From NCBI RefSeq assembly GCF_000577335.1, contig NZ_CBYL010000007.1, forward strand, positions 1 through 64,000: a stretch of 64,000 bases of DNA, in the 5' to 3' direction. Within the stretch, counting starts at the first letter, position 1; every line of letters starts with the position of its first letter. The stretch is from Faecalispora jeddahensis. Lineage in GTDB: Bacteria > Bacillota > Clostridia > Oscillospirales > Acutalibacteraceae. Positions 42,504 to 51,204 of this stretch are shown here, in pieces. The position numbers were made by a program, and so were the translations under genes. Below the pieces are notes generated by a model. The model was not told the DNA's origin. It ran no database searches and was given only the letters and a program-made list of their open reading frames with translations.

Positions 42504-43832
42504 TTATTCCTGACGGATTGCGGTAAGCGCGCTGATTTTGACAGCGCGGTTTGCGGGGGAAAAACCGGAAACCAGGCCCACCATGGTTGAAAACACCAGC
42601 GCCCCCAAAGCCAGCCAGGCCGGAATAATCGAAATCTGCCCTCCGGCCCCGAGGCCCATCACGCCCCCCCCGTTCGCCGCGAGGGTATTGATGAGAAATG
42701 ACAGCATATAGCTGAAAATAAGGCCCGCCACGCCGCCGATAAAGCCGATCATTCCGGCTTCGATCAAAAACATGGCGCGGATATTCCCGATCACACAGCC
42801 AAGTACCTTCATCACACCGATCTCTCGGGTACGCTCATAAATGGACATGATCATCGTATTGGTGATCCCCAGTGCCGCGACCAGCAGCGAAATCGCGCCC
42901 AGACCGCCCAGAATCATCTGGATGGTTCTGGTCTGCTGCTCTACGGATTCGCGGATGCTGTCCATACTGTACGTCTGAAAGCCGAACGCCTTGATGGAAT
43001 CCTGCACCGACTCGACCGACTTAATATCGAGTGCCTTGACCACGGCGCCGTTATACTGGAACTTTTTCGATTTGTCCACCTTGATATTGTTCAGCTTATT
43101 ATACTGATCCACCAAAGACCGCGCATACTTGACATCCATAAACACGCTGTAGCCGGGCGAGGGGTTCTTGCTCCAGTCCTGCGCCATGATGCCTAGTCCT
43201 TTGAGCTTTATGGGCTTTACCGTCTTTTTGTTGTTGTCGTCGGTCTTTCGCAGCACCAGCTCCAGCTTATCTTCCATCGGGTTCACATACGGGTCCGGAA
43301 CTTTTCCGGTGGCATCCGGTTCCGGGTAGATCATATTATTGTTGTTCTTCTTGCTGTTGTAGAAATTATATAGAGCGTCCTTCCCAAACAGGATCGCGCC
43401 CTCCTCTACGGTTCCCTCCGGCAGCTTACCCGCTTCCATCTCATAGCCAAACTCAGAAAGGGCATCCATATACACGCCGGTGATCTGCCCGCCGTATACG
43501 TATTTGCCGCTGCGAATCTGAAAGGCGGAGGAATCCACATCAAACATCGGAGTCAGGGTCTGCACGCCCGGCAGCGCTCGGATTTTCTCCAGCATGGCAT
43601 CGTCGAGCGGCTCCGCATCGGGGCTGGGGCTGTAGTTTTCTATCTGGATCACCGTCAGATCCCCCATGCTCTGCATCATGTCGTCCGTTGTCTTTTTGAT
43701 GCCGATACCAAAGGAGAGCATTACCACAATGGCACAGGTACCGATGACAACACCGGCCACTGTCAGCAATGTGCGCACCTTGCGCTTGAACAGGCTGCTC
43801 AGGCTCATGGCAACCATATCATTCCATTTCAT
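42504..43832 (-). CDS. FtsX/MacB-type ABC transporter permease
   Basis: A 442-residue permease with an N-terminal helix (RTLLTVAGVVIGTCAIVVML), a large extracytoplasmic MacB-PCD-like domain (about residues 45-300), and three C-terminal helices including IGVMKVLGCVIGNIRAMFLI. Such permeases do not carry solute in the usual way but transmit force or move lipoproteins, peptides or antibiotics. Its ATG overlaps the stop of the preceding gene by four bases (ATGA). It should work with the ATPase of the same operon and with the secreted partner protein. Confidence 0.92.
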   Translation of the reverse strand: MKWNDMVAMSLSSLFKRKVRTLLTVAGVVIGTCAIVVMLSFGIGIKKTTDDMMQSMGDLTVIQIENYSPSPDAEPLDDAMLEKIRALPGVQTLTPMFDVDSSAFQIRSGKYVYGGQITGVYMDALSEFGYEMEAGKLPEGTVEEGAILFGKDALYNFYNSKKNNNNMIYPEPDATGKVPDPYVNPMEDKLELVLRKTDDNNKKTVKPIKLKGLGIMAQDWSKNPSPGYSVFMDVKYARSLVDQYNKLNNIKVDKSKKFQYNGAVVKALDIKSVESVQDSIKAFGFQTYSMDSIRESVEQQTRTIQMILGGLGAISLLVAALGITNTMIMSIYERTREIGVMKVLGCVIGNIRAMFLIEAGMIGFIGGVAGLIFSYMLSFLINTLAANGGGVMGLGAGGQISIIPAWLALGALVFSTMVGLVSGFSPANRAVKISALTAIRQE

Positions 43833-45964
43833 GGCTGATCCTCATTCTGATGCTGCCCATCCTGCAGCTCCGGCGTCTGCGGCTGCACGTCGTCATAATC
43901 ATCCTCCTGCTCCAGCAGGGCCTGGCGCTTTGCGACACGCTTGCGGCGAATCAGCACTACGGCTGCGGCCCCTCCGGCCACCACGGCCAGAATGAGCACC
44001 CATATCCAAATCGGTATACCGGAGGACTGCTCCGGCATCGGCTCGCTGATGTCTGGGCCCATACCGCCCTGATCAACGGGCATCGCCGGCTGAACCTCGC
44101 AGGAGAACTCTTTGATGATTTCACGTGTTTCCCCGTTGGGGTCTTCGTAAGTAATCGTGGCCTTCCCCTGCAGCGTCCCCTCTTCCGTCGGGGTCAGGGT
44201 CGTATCGTAGCTGTCGGAAGAACCGGATTCCACATTGCCGATATAGATATTTGTTTCCGGCGCGGTGAAATTGCCCTCCAGCAAAACGGAAAGATTATAA
44301 ACGGTGCTCTTACCCTTGTTGACATAGCTGATGGACAGCTGACCGTCCGTTCCCATCTGGATCGGCCCCTGCACCTCTGCGTTCGTCACCTCAAAGCGAT
44401 CCGGCTGCGTGAGCGGAATGGAGATCGTTTCCGTCGCCGTGATCTGCTCGTGCTTGGTATCTGCGGAGGACTCGTACTCAAACTTTACGTCGATGCCATA
44501 GGATTTTGGCTTGGCGTCCGCTTTGGGGTATAGCTCAATCGATTTATCGATGGAAGCGCCTGCCCCCAGCTTCGAGATAAAGAACGTATTGGAAGAATTG
44601 GCCGGTGTGAAAACACCGCCGGTATCTTCGTCCGCCGTAGAAGTAATGGTGATTTTCAGGTTCTGAATCGCTGTGCTGGTATTCGCGTTGCGAAAGCGGA
44701 GCGAGAGCGGGAACGTTTTGCCGCCAGTCACCGAGGTTCCGCCAAAGCTATAATTCTCGATGATGATGATCGGCTTTCCGCCGCTGGAATCGCCCGTTCC
44801 CACCACAGAGACAAATACCTTGGTAGCGACGGCCTCCGTCACCTCGTCCGAAGTGAGGTTCACCCCGACCGCGTAGTTGCCCGTTTCCATTTTGGAAGCG
44901 GCCTGCATGTTAAAGGAAATCGTTGCGGTAGCGCCGGGGGCCAGGCTGGCGACCGACTTTCTGTCGAGCGAGCCGACGACCGTAAAGCTCTCTGTCGCAA
45001 GACCGTCGAGAGCGGCATTGATATTGTGATACGTCTGGCTGCCGGTATTCTTCAGCACCAAATCCATGCGGAAGGTGCTGCCGGAATAGATGGTGGAACG
45101 GTCCAGCTTATAGGAATCGATCATCACGCCGCCCTTTCCCTGGGCGCTGTCCAGCACCTGAAGATAGGCGGTTACCTCTTTCCCGTTGATCGTCAGAGTG
45201 ATCGGATAAATCCCTGCCGCAACGGAGGAATCCACACGAAGAGGAAGATTTAAGTACTTTTTCTCCCCCGACACAAAGCTCATCGTATAAACGGAGCCGG
45301 CCGAGGTGAGCAGGATTTTCGGTTCTGCCGGCAGCTTCACTTCGATCTGCGCGTCCTCCAGCGTATCGCCGCTGATGAGAGGGATTCCCACTGTGGCGCT
45401 GGTTCCGGAAATAATGGTCGGTGTGGAGCTGTTTTCATCCACACGCACCGTGTTATCCGCAGAGCCTTCGCCGGGGATCAGGGTTTTGCGGATGCTGATT
45501 TTATTTTTGGTTTCGATTTCGGTTCCCTTGGAAGCATCATTGCTCGTATAATATGTAATCGAAAACTGCAGCACGCCGGGACCGGAACCGGAATAAGTGA
45601 GATAGTTTTCCGGCATATACAGGGTATAATAAAGACCATCGCCTTCCTCGGTATCCGTGGGAGATATTTGACTTTCCAAGATAGTAAATTCATTTTTCTT
45701 GATCCGTATGGCCCCATTAGGACTACTCACCTTAATAATTGCGCTCTTAGCATATTTATTTATTTCGGTGTCATCATGATAGAAGCGGATACTTGCCTCA
45801 AACGAATTTCCAGTCTGCACTGTGGATGGTGAAATGGTAGCGGAGATAATCTGCGGGTCCGCAACCGTAGGCGCTTCCGCCGATACCATCACGGGAAACA
45901 TCTGCAGCAGCAGAACCGCCGTAAGTACAAACGCCGCCAAAGAGCGCATTTTTTGAAATTTCAT
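43829..45964 (-). CDS. Secreted, membrane-anchored beta-sandwich protein (COG1361/CARDB-like)
   Basis: A 711-residue exported protein. A signal peptide (RSLAAFVLTAVLLLQMFPVM, cut near VSA) leads to several Ig/CARDB-like beta-sandwich repeats, recognisable by segments such as FRMDLVLKNTGSQTYHNINA, FPLSLRFRNANTSTAIQNLK and GQLSISYVNKGKSTVYNLSV. A C-terminal helix (IPIWIWVLILAVVAGGAAAV) and basic stop-transfer RRKRVAKR anchor it, leaving an acidic cytoplasmic tail. AGGAGG precedes ATG 45964. It overlaps both neighbours by four bases. It may be the ligand- or wall-facing partner of the ABC complex; that is inference. Confidence 0.85.
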   Translation of the reverse strand: MKFQKMRSLAAFVLTAVLLLQMFPVMVSAEAPTVADPQIISATISPSTVQTGNSFEASIRFYHDDTEINKYAKSAIIKVSSPNGAIRIKKNEFTILESQISPTDTEEGDGLYYTLYMPENYLTYSGSGPGVLQFSITYYTSNDASKGTEIETKNKISIRKTLIPGEGSADNTVRVDENSSTPTIISGTSATVGIPLISGDTLEDAQIEVKLPAEPKILLTSAGSVYTMSFVSGEKKYLNLPLRVDSSVAAGIYPITLTINGKEVTAYLQVLDSAQGKGGVMIDSYKLDRSTIYSGSTFRMDLVLKNTGSQTYHNINAALDGLATESFTVVGSLDRKSVASLAPGATATISFNMQAASKMETGNYAVGVNLTSDEVTEAVATKVFVSVVGTGDSSGGKPIIIIENYSFGGTSVTGGKTFPLSLRFRNANTSTAIQNLKITITSTADEDTGGVFTPANSSNTFFISKLGAGASIDKSIELYPKADAKPKSYGIDVKFEYESSADTKHEQITATETISIPLTQPDRFEVTNAEVQGPIQMGTDGQLSISYVNKGKSTVYNLSVLLEGNFTAPETNIYIGNVESGSSDSYDTTLTPTEEGTLQGKATITYEDPNGETREIIKEFSCEVQPAMPVDQGGMGPDISEPMPEQSSGIPIWIWVLILAVVAGGAAAVVLIRRKRVAKRQALLEQEDDYDDVQPQTPELQDGQHQNEDQP

Positions 45965-46716
45965 TCCGCTTTTCCTCCTGATACCGTAGTCAATTCCTGT
46001 GCTTTTTCCTGCCGCTGTGCAGGGAAAGCAGATTCATTCGTATGATCTGCCTGAATATTTCCGTCCACAATGGTGACGATTCGGTCCGCGTAGCGGGCGA
46101 TATCCTGGTCATGCGTGACCAAAATCAGGGTCTCCTGATATTCCCGCGCCATGCCGACCATAATCTCCATCACTTCTTTTGTCGTTTTGCTGTCCAGGTT
46201 GCCCGTCGGCTCATCCGCAAATATGATCTTGGGGTGCGCCACGAAGGCGCGCGCAATACCGACCCGCTGCTGCTGCCCGCCGCTCATCTGCGTCGGCCGA
46301 TGCAGCAGACGGTTGCCCAGACGCACCGCGTGCAGCATTTTGACCGCCTCGCGATTTCTCTGGTCTTTGCTGATTCCCCGAAACATCAGCGGCATGGCGA
46401 CGTTTTCAATGGCACTCAGCGTCGGCATCAGATTGTAGGACTGGAACACGAAGCCGATATTTTTCTGCCGAAACAGCGCCAGATCCTTTTCGGAAAGCGC
46501 CGTGACCTCTACGTCATCTATCACAACCCGGCCCTTCGACGGCTTTTCCAACCCTGCCATAATATTCAGCAGCGTTGATTTTCCCGAACCGGAGGTTCCT
46601 AATATACAGCATATTTCCCCCGATGCAACCGTCAGATTGATGCGACTGAGCGCAACAATCTTTTCCTGGTCCACCCGGTATACCTTACGAAGGTCCTCCA
46701 CACGAATCAGGCCCAT
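45961..46716 (-). CDS. ABC transporter ATPase, MacB/LolD type
   Basis: A 251-residue ATPase. It shows Walker A GTSGSGKST, the Q-loop FVFQSYNLMPTLSAIENVAM, the signature MSGGQQQRVGIARAF, Walker B IIFADEPTGNLDS and the H-loop LVTHDQDIA. The DEPTGNLD sequence is typical of the FtsE/LolD/MacB subfamily, matching the FtsX-type permease downstream. ATG 46716 has AAAGGAG upstream, and the promoter -10 box at 46751-46756 makes longer starts impossible. It is the first gene of the three-gene operon. Confidence 0.95.
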   Translation of the reverse strand: MGLIRVEDLRKVYRVDQEKIVALSRINLTVASGEICCILGTSGSGKSTLLNIMAGLEKPSKGRVVIDDVEVTALSEKDLALFRQKNIGFVFQSYNLMPTLSAIENVAMPLMFRGISKDQRNREAVKMLHAVRLGNRLLHRPTQMSGGQQQRVGIARAFVAHPKIIFADEPTGNLDSKTTKEVMEIMVGMAREYQETLILVTHDQDIARYADRIVTIVDGNIQADHTNESAFPAQRQEKAQELTTVSGGKAE

Positions 46717-46750
46717 GTCAAACTCCTTTGCCGATACTCTCATTTTCCTC

Positions 46751-46756
46751 ATTATA
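46751..46756 (-). promoter_or_regulatory. Extended -10 promoter of the ATPase-secreted protein-permease operon
   Basis: On the minus strand TGGTATAAT (TG-N-TATAAT), with no good -35. Transcription would start near 46744, 28 bases before ATG 46716. Confidence 0.6.
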
Positions 46757-46970
46757 CCAATGAACCGGAAAAATTATTTTCTTTAAAAGAAAATATATTT
46801 ACAGTTACGATAACAAAATAGCTACAAAATTGAAATTTTTGTTAGAAATTTGTCCTGCATGATTCCAAAATGAGAGAAAAAAGGAAGAACTTTGTCCTTC
46901 TTTAATAGTGTCATAGCTATTCTGATCCTATTAAGAATTTCTTAAATTATTGTATCTGTCCAAAAACAAC

Positions 46971-46999
46971 TTGTTTTTCAAAATAAAAAAAATTATACT
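46971..46999 (+). promoter_or_regulatory. Sigma-A promoter of the acetyltransferase gene
   Basis: TTGTTT (46971-46976), a 17-base A-rich spacer, TATACT (46994-46999). Confidence 0.6.
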
Positions 47000-47082
47000 T
47001 GTAAAAATAAAAATCTATCAAGAAAATGAAAAACGAACTGTAAAATGAAAACAAAAAGTCAAAAACAAAGGAGATTTGAGCT

Positions 47083-47676
47083 ATGGCACTGAGATTTGCA
47101 ACTCCTGAAGACGCCCCGCGTCTGATATCGATTTATGCCCCTTACATTTTAAATACCTGCATCACTTATGAATACACGGTTCCTTCTGTGGAGGAATTTG
47201 CGGAACGAATTCGCAGCATCGGCAGCAAAATGCCTTATCTGGTTTACGAAAGCGACGGAATCATCCTTGGGTATGCATACGCCGCACCTCATATGACACG
47301 GGCTGCCTACCAATGGGATGCGGAGCTTTCCATTTACATGGACGAGCAGCACCACCGCGGCGGAATCGGCACCATGCTTTACAAGACGCTGATTGCCCTG
47401 CTGAAAGAACAGGGGTACTACAATCTGTATGCCCTGATTTCCGTACCCAACGACCGCAGCATTGGCTTCCACCGCTCCCTGGGCTTTGAACAGGTTGGCG
47501 TTTACCCCCACACAGGATATAAATTGGGCAGGTGGAACGACCTTGCGATTCTGGAGTACTGCACCCAGCCGCTGCTGGAGCACCCCGTCCCGACAAAGTC
47601 CATTCGCGACCTGCCCAAAAACCGGATTGAGGAAATATTTGAATCTATGCAGCGAGTGCCGCAGATTTCACGGTGA
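47083..47676 (+). CDS. GNAT acetyltransferase, phosphinothricin acetyltransferase-like
   Basis: A 197-residue acetyltransferase. It has RFATPEDAPRLISIYAPYIL, GYAYAAPHMTRAAYQWDAEL, SIYMDEQHHRGGIGTMLYKT (acetyl-CoA loop) and FHRSLGFEQVGVYPHTGYKL, the pattern of Pat/Bar-like N-acetyltransferases. In chromosomes of this kind these often acetylate amino-acid analogues such as methionine sulfoximine; the actual substrate is unknown. AAAGGAG lies upstream. Its last 32 bases overlap the end of the convergent transglutaminase gene. Confidence 0.9.
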   Translation: MALRFATPEDAPRLISIYAPYILNTCITYEYTVPSVEEFAERIRSIGSKMPYLVYESDGIILGYAYAAPHMTRAAYQWDAELSIYMDEQHHRGGIGTMLYKTLIALLKEQGYYNLYALISVPNDRSIGFHRSLGFEQVGVYPHTGYKLGRWNDLAILEYCTQPLLEHPVPTKSIRDLPKNRIEEIFESMQRVPQISR

Positions 47677-48889
47677 CCGGAACGGTTTTCAGGCCACCGT
47701 CACTGGTAGTAACCAAAATCGTTGCGCTGCCGGACCCCTGATACACAACGCGATACTTTGCTCCGCGCGGGTCATTCGCATTGACAAGCTGAACCGAGGC
47801 AACCGCCGGGTTCGAGCTGGTCACGGTGACCTGCGTTCCGGTCTGGTAGGGCTTTACGATGAACTCGGAATAAACGCCCGACGCACCGGACAAAGAAGCG
47901 GTATCCAGCGCAGCGCCCCTTGCGATCGCCGTGCGCATCACGCGGTACTGCGACCAGTCGGCCACGTTGTCAAACTGCGTGCTGACAGCGACATAGCCCG
48001 CGGAATCCCAGGAATAATGCTGGTTGACCCCGCCGGTCATCGCGGCGTCGCTTTTGAGCAGCGCATACGTCTGCACCACTCCCGCACGGTCGGGAACCGG
48101 GTCATCCCAGGTTGCATCCACGTGATACCATTCGCCGTTATACCGCACCATGTTCCACGCGTGGTTCATCGCCGTGCTCTGCACCACAATGCCGGGAATT
48201 CCGAGCTTCTGCATCAGCAGCTGAAACGCGGCTGCATACCCCTGGCAAACTGCTTTCTGCTTCACCAGCGCTCCGTATGCCGTGTAGGCATCATGCGGGG
48301 CGCTGTTCGTTTCTACGCTGGTATCGTAGGAGCAGTTCAGCACCAGATAATCATGAATCGCCACGATCTGCTGCAGCTGCGTCATGTCGGAGGTGATGAC
48401 CGAAGAAATCACCGCCTGCGCGGCCTGCTCGATCTGGGCCGTTTTGGCCGCTACCTCTTGCTGAGAAACATCGTACTGCGGCCATAATCCATAGACTATT
48501 TCCTGATTGTCAATCGTGTATTCATAAGAGACGACACTGGCGATCTGCGGATAATTTGTAAACGAAGAGTAATTGAGGATTCGCAGCAGCTGATCCTTCG
48601 TAATCTGGTACTGTCTTAAATCCAGCACACTGACACCGTTCATCAGCCCCTCAGAGATCGCCGTCTCAGCCACTTTGGCGTTTTGATCCATTGCCAGAAG
48701 AGAAACCGCCGCAGCCGACTGTGTCTGTTCAGAGGAGCTCTGCAAATACTGGGAAAACTCAACTGTTTCTGTATGTAAAACAGGAGTTTGCTGCGCCCCT
48801 GCAACAGCGGCCATACTTCCCATCAGCGTCAGAGAAAGCAGGAGGCTGCAAATTCTCTTTTTCCAGTTTACCCTAAATAACGCATTCAT
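47645..48889 (-). CDS. Exported transglutaminase-like protein
   Basis: A 414-residue secreted protein. A signal peptide (KKRICSLLLSLTLMGSMAAV, cut near AGA) is followed by a helical part and a transglutaminase-like domain (about residues 160-280). The Cys-His-Asp triad is visible in KAVCQGYAAAFQLL, STAMNHAWNMVRYN and EWYHVDATWDDP. The C-terminal 90 residues form an Ig-like fold (GTQVTVTSSNPAVASVQLVN). Such proteins may process peptides or cell-wall crosslinks. ATG 48889 gives a good signal peptide; an ATG at 48922 is also in frame. It overlaps the convergent acetyltransferase gene by 32 bases. Confidence 0.88.
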   Translation of the reverse strand: MNALFRVNWKKRICSLLLSLTLMGSMAAVAGAQQTPVLHTETVEFSQYLQSSSEQTQSAAAVSLLAMDQNAKVAETAISEGLMNGVSVLDLRQYQITKDQLLRILNYSSFTNYPQIASVVSYEYTIDNQEIVYGLWPQYDVSQQEVAAKTAQIEQAAQAVISSVITSDMTQLQQIVAIHDYLVLNCSYDTSVETNSAPHDAYTAYGALVKQKAVCQGYAAAFQLLMQKLGIPGIVVQSTAMNHAWNMVRYNGEWYHVDATWDDPVPDRAGVVQTYALLKSDAAMTGGVNQHYSWDSAGYVAVSTQFDNVADWSQYRVMRTAIARGAALDTASLSGASGVYSEFIVKPYQTGTQVTVTSSNPAVASVQLVNANDPRGAKYRVVYQGSGSATILVTTSDGGLKTVPVTVKSAALAA

Positions 48890-49015
48890 TCGAAAACACG
48901 TCCTTTCATGGTTGTTATCCATATTTTAACAGGTAGAAGAATTATGTAAAGGGTAAATTCATAAATTTTTGCCTTCTAATGGAAATTTAACCGCTTTTGT
49001 TTCCTTTTTTTGTGC

Positions 49016-49021
49016 TATAAT
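49016..49021 (+). promoter_or_regulatory. Extended -10 promoter of the second marR gene
   Basis: TGCTATAAT (TG-N-TATAAT). A leader of about 140 bases follows. The same frame is open from ATG 49069 across this leader, but the GGGAGG site favours ATG 49171. Confidence 0.45.
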
Positions 49022-49170
49022 CATTTTAAAGCCCGTTTTAAAACACAAACGGGAGCAAAGCTGATCAAATGACAACCAGCATTTCTTTCCTGAATGCTTA
49101 CATGCTTTTGGCTCTCTTTTCTTACAATTATTTTCATATTGCTGATGACCAACGAGCGGGAGGACAGACC

Positions 49171-49644
49171 ATGAACAAAGAAGAACAAGTCATAGTGGCT
49201 TTCAGAGACTTATATCACAAGATGAGTTGGCTCAATAAGCTGAAGATGGAAGACAGTCTGAAGGAGTATAAGTCCTCTGAAGTGCACTGCATCGAAGCCA
49301 TTGGAAAAAATGCAGATTCCAACGTGACAAAACTTGCGGAGTCCTTTTATATGACCAGCGGCGCCATCAGCAAATTAACGAAGAAGCTCATAAAAAAAGG
49401 CGTTATCGAAAGCTACCAGAAGCCGGATAACAAGAAAGAAATCTATTTCAGGCTCACTGAGAAGGGCAAAGAAGTTTATAACATCCACGAGGAACTGCAC
49501 AAAGAGTTTCAGGAGCGGGATAAAACCGTATTTGAGCAGGTAACTGAGGAACAATTCGACGATATGCTTCGCTTTGTGGAACAATACAGCAGGCATTTGG
49601 ATGAAGAGATCAAGAAGCTGGATGTCAATATGAAGCCGGAATAA
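49171..49644 (+). CDS. MarR-family transcriptional regulator
   Basis: A 157-residue MarR-type protein. The helix-turn-helix reads SNVTKLAESFYMTSGAISKL and the wing KPDNKKEIYFRLTEKGKEVY. GGGAGGACAGACC precedes ATG 49171; a 34-residue upstream extension is in frame but looks hydrophobic and unlike the family. It is followed by a terminator and then by an MFS pump gene with its own promoter and repeated operator-like sequence, so it probably represses that pump. Confidence 0.9.
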   Translation: MNKEEQVIVAFRDLYHKMSWLNKLKMEDSLKEYKSSEVHCIEAIGKNADSNVTKLAESFYMTSGAISKLTKKLIKKGVIESYQKPDNKKEIYFRLTEKGKEVYNIHEELHKEFQERDKTVFEQVTEEQFDDMLRFVEQYSRHLDEEIKKLDVNMKPE

Positions 49645-49671
49645 TTGGAACCATTCAGAATCAAACCACAG

Positions 49672-49707
49672 GCAGCCCAACTCCATGGAGAACGGGCTGC
49701 TTTTTTT
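49672..49707 (+). terminator. Terminator of the marR gene
   Basis: GCAGCCC pairs with GGGCTGC around a loop containing CTCCATGGAG, then seven T. Confidence 0.9.
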
Positions 49708-49721
49708 ATTGCAAAATTTTG

Positions 49722-49750
49722 TTGACAAGGAAGCTAAATGGTGATACGAT
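49722..49750 (+). promoter_or_regulatory. Sigma-A promoter of the MFS gene
   Basis: TTGACA (49722-49727), 17 bases, TACGAT (49745-49750). The spacer contains one copy of the operator-like repeat. Confidence 0.8.
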
Positions 49751-49775
49751 GATTTTGCTTCCAAGGAAGCTAAAT
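49726..49775 (+). promoter_or_regulatory. Repeated operator-like sequence at the MFS promoter
   Basis: CAAGGAAGCTAAAT occurs at 49726-49739 and again at 49762-49775, 36 bases apart. The second copy forms the palindrome GCTTCC-AA-GGAAGC (49757-49770). One copy lies between the -35 and -10 boxes, the other just past the start site, as expected of MarR-type repression. Confidence 0.65.
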
Positions 49776-49800
49776 CACAACCTTTGAAGGGAGAACTTCA

Positions 49801-51045
49801 GTGTCCATATTTCAATCACACAATGAACCGAACATAGAACAGACCGTAGATAAAAAGGCTTTCCTCTTTGGTCTTATGTCTGTGTTCCTTTGCGGAATAG
49901 GCTTCAGCATCATAACCCCTGTCGTCCCATTCTTAGTACAGCCTTATATCAGCAATCCGAAAGATCAGGCGATTGTTGTTACGCTGCTGACCTCTGTTTA
50001 TGCAGCCTGCGTATTTTTCGCGGCCCCCGGACTTGGCGCTTTGAGCGACAGATACGGGCGTCGTCCATTGCTCCTGGTATGCCTTTTGGGTTCCGCGATC
50101 GGATACCTGGTGTTTGGCATAGGAGGCGCTCTGTGGGTACTGTTTGCCGGGCGCATCATCGAAGGGATCACCGGCGGAAGCATCAGCACGATCTTCGCCT
50201 ATTTTGCAGACATCACCCCCAGAGAACAGCGAACCAAATACTTTGGATGGATCAGTGCAATTGCGGGCGTAGGCGCCGCCATCGGGCCTACCGTAGGCGG
50301 ATTACTTGCCAGGTTTGGGTATTCCATACCTATGTACTGCGGAGCAGTCATCACCCTACTCAATTTTGTTTATGGAATGTTATATATGCCTGAGAGCCTT
50401 GATAAGAATCACCGACTGAAAGAGATTCCCATTGTAAGACTGAATCCGTTCACACAGCTTTTAAATGTGCTTTCTATCAAGAATCTGAAAAGACTGCTGA
50501 TTTCGGCGTTCCTGCTTTGGATCCCCAATGGAGCTTTACAGGCGGTTTTTTCACAGTTTACAATCGATACTTTCCATTGGGAGCCCGCAATCATCGGACT
50601 GATGTTTTCGATCATGGGCGTTCAGGACATCCTTTCACAGGGTTTCATCATGCCAAGGCTTCTGCTGAAACTGAGTGATGCACAGATCGCAATCCTCGGA
50701 ATGCTTTCAGAGATCATGGGCTACAGCCTGATTGCGGTATCGGCCCTGTTCTCATTCTATCCGTTTTTTATCGCTGGAATGTTTCTCTTTGGCTTTGGCG
50801 ATTCGATCTTTGGCCCCTCATTCAACGGGATGGTCTCTAAGTCCGTCGATTCCAGCGAACAAGGGAGAGTTCAAGGAGGCAGCCAATCGATTCAGGCTTT
50901 GGCAAGAATCATTGGGCCGATCACCGGAGGTCAAATCTATGTATCACTTGGTCATGCCGCGCCCGCTTTTATGGGGATGCTCCTGATCGCTGCGGCAATC
51001 CCAGTTTTGTATCGAGGCACGCATGTAACTGCAGAAACTGCCTGA
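49801..51045 (+). CDS. MFS efflux transporter (TetA/drug-resistance type)
   Basis: A 414-residue, 12-helix major facilitator protein. It shows the motif between helices 2 and 3 (LGALSDRYGRRPLLLVCLLG), the drug-antiporter region GIIEGITGGS-like RIIEGITGGSISTIFAYFAD and GWISAIAGVGAAIGPTVGGL (motif C of exporters). The start is GTG 49801 after AAGGGAGA. Regulation by the adjacent MarR protein is likely from the operator repeats. The substrate is unknown; tetracycline- or multidrug-type export is a family-level guess. Confidence 0.92.
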   Translation: MSIFQSHNEPNIEQTVDKKAFLFGLMSVFLCGIGFSIITPVVPFLVQPYISNPKDQAIVVTLLTSVYAACVFFAAPGLGALSDRYGRRPLLLVCLLGSAIGYLVFGIGGALWVLFAGRIIEGITGGSISTIFAYFADITPREQRTKYFGWISAIAGVGAAIGPTVGGLLARFGYSIPMYCGAVITLLNFVYGMLYMPESLDKNHRLKEIPIVRLNPFTQLLNVLSIKNLKRLLISAFLLWIPNGALQAVFSQFTIDTFHWEPAIIGLMFSIMGVQDILSQGFIMPRLLLKLSDAQIAILGMLSEIMGYSLIAVSALFSFYPFFIAGMFLFGFGDSIFGPSFNGMVSKSVDSSEQGRVQGGSQSIQALARIIGPITGGQIYVSLGHAAPAFMGMLLIAAAIPVLYRGTHVTAETA

Positions 51046-51082
51046 TTCCTTCCGGCAAGCAATCCCAACAGAATAGAAGAAC

Positions 51083-51131
51083 GCACCCGCCGCACAAACA
51101 AAAAAATGTCGTTCGGCGGGTGCTTTATTTT
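51083..51131 (+). terminator. Terminator of the MFS gene
   Basis: GCACCCGCCG pairs with CGGCGGGTGC, followed by TTTATTTT. Confidence 0.88.
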
Positions 51132-51204
51132 GACGCCTGAGAACACTAATTTATCTGCTTTGCGGTTTCGGCCGCCTGGCAGCTTTTTGATAGGCATTTT
51201 TGTA

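Larger units (their letters stand above)
46717..47082. other. AT-rich divergent intergenic region
   Basis: It carries the leftward promoter of the ABC operon (extended -10 at 46751-46756) and the rightward promoter of the acetyltransferase (46971-46999). The middle part is AT-rich with no gene or clear repeat. Confidence 0.6.
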
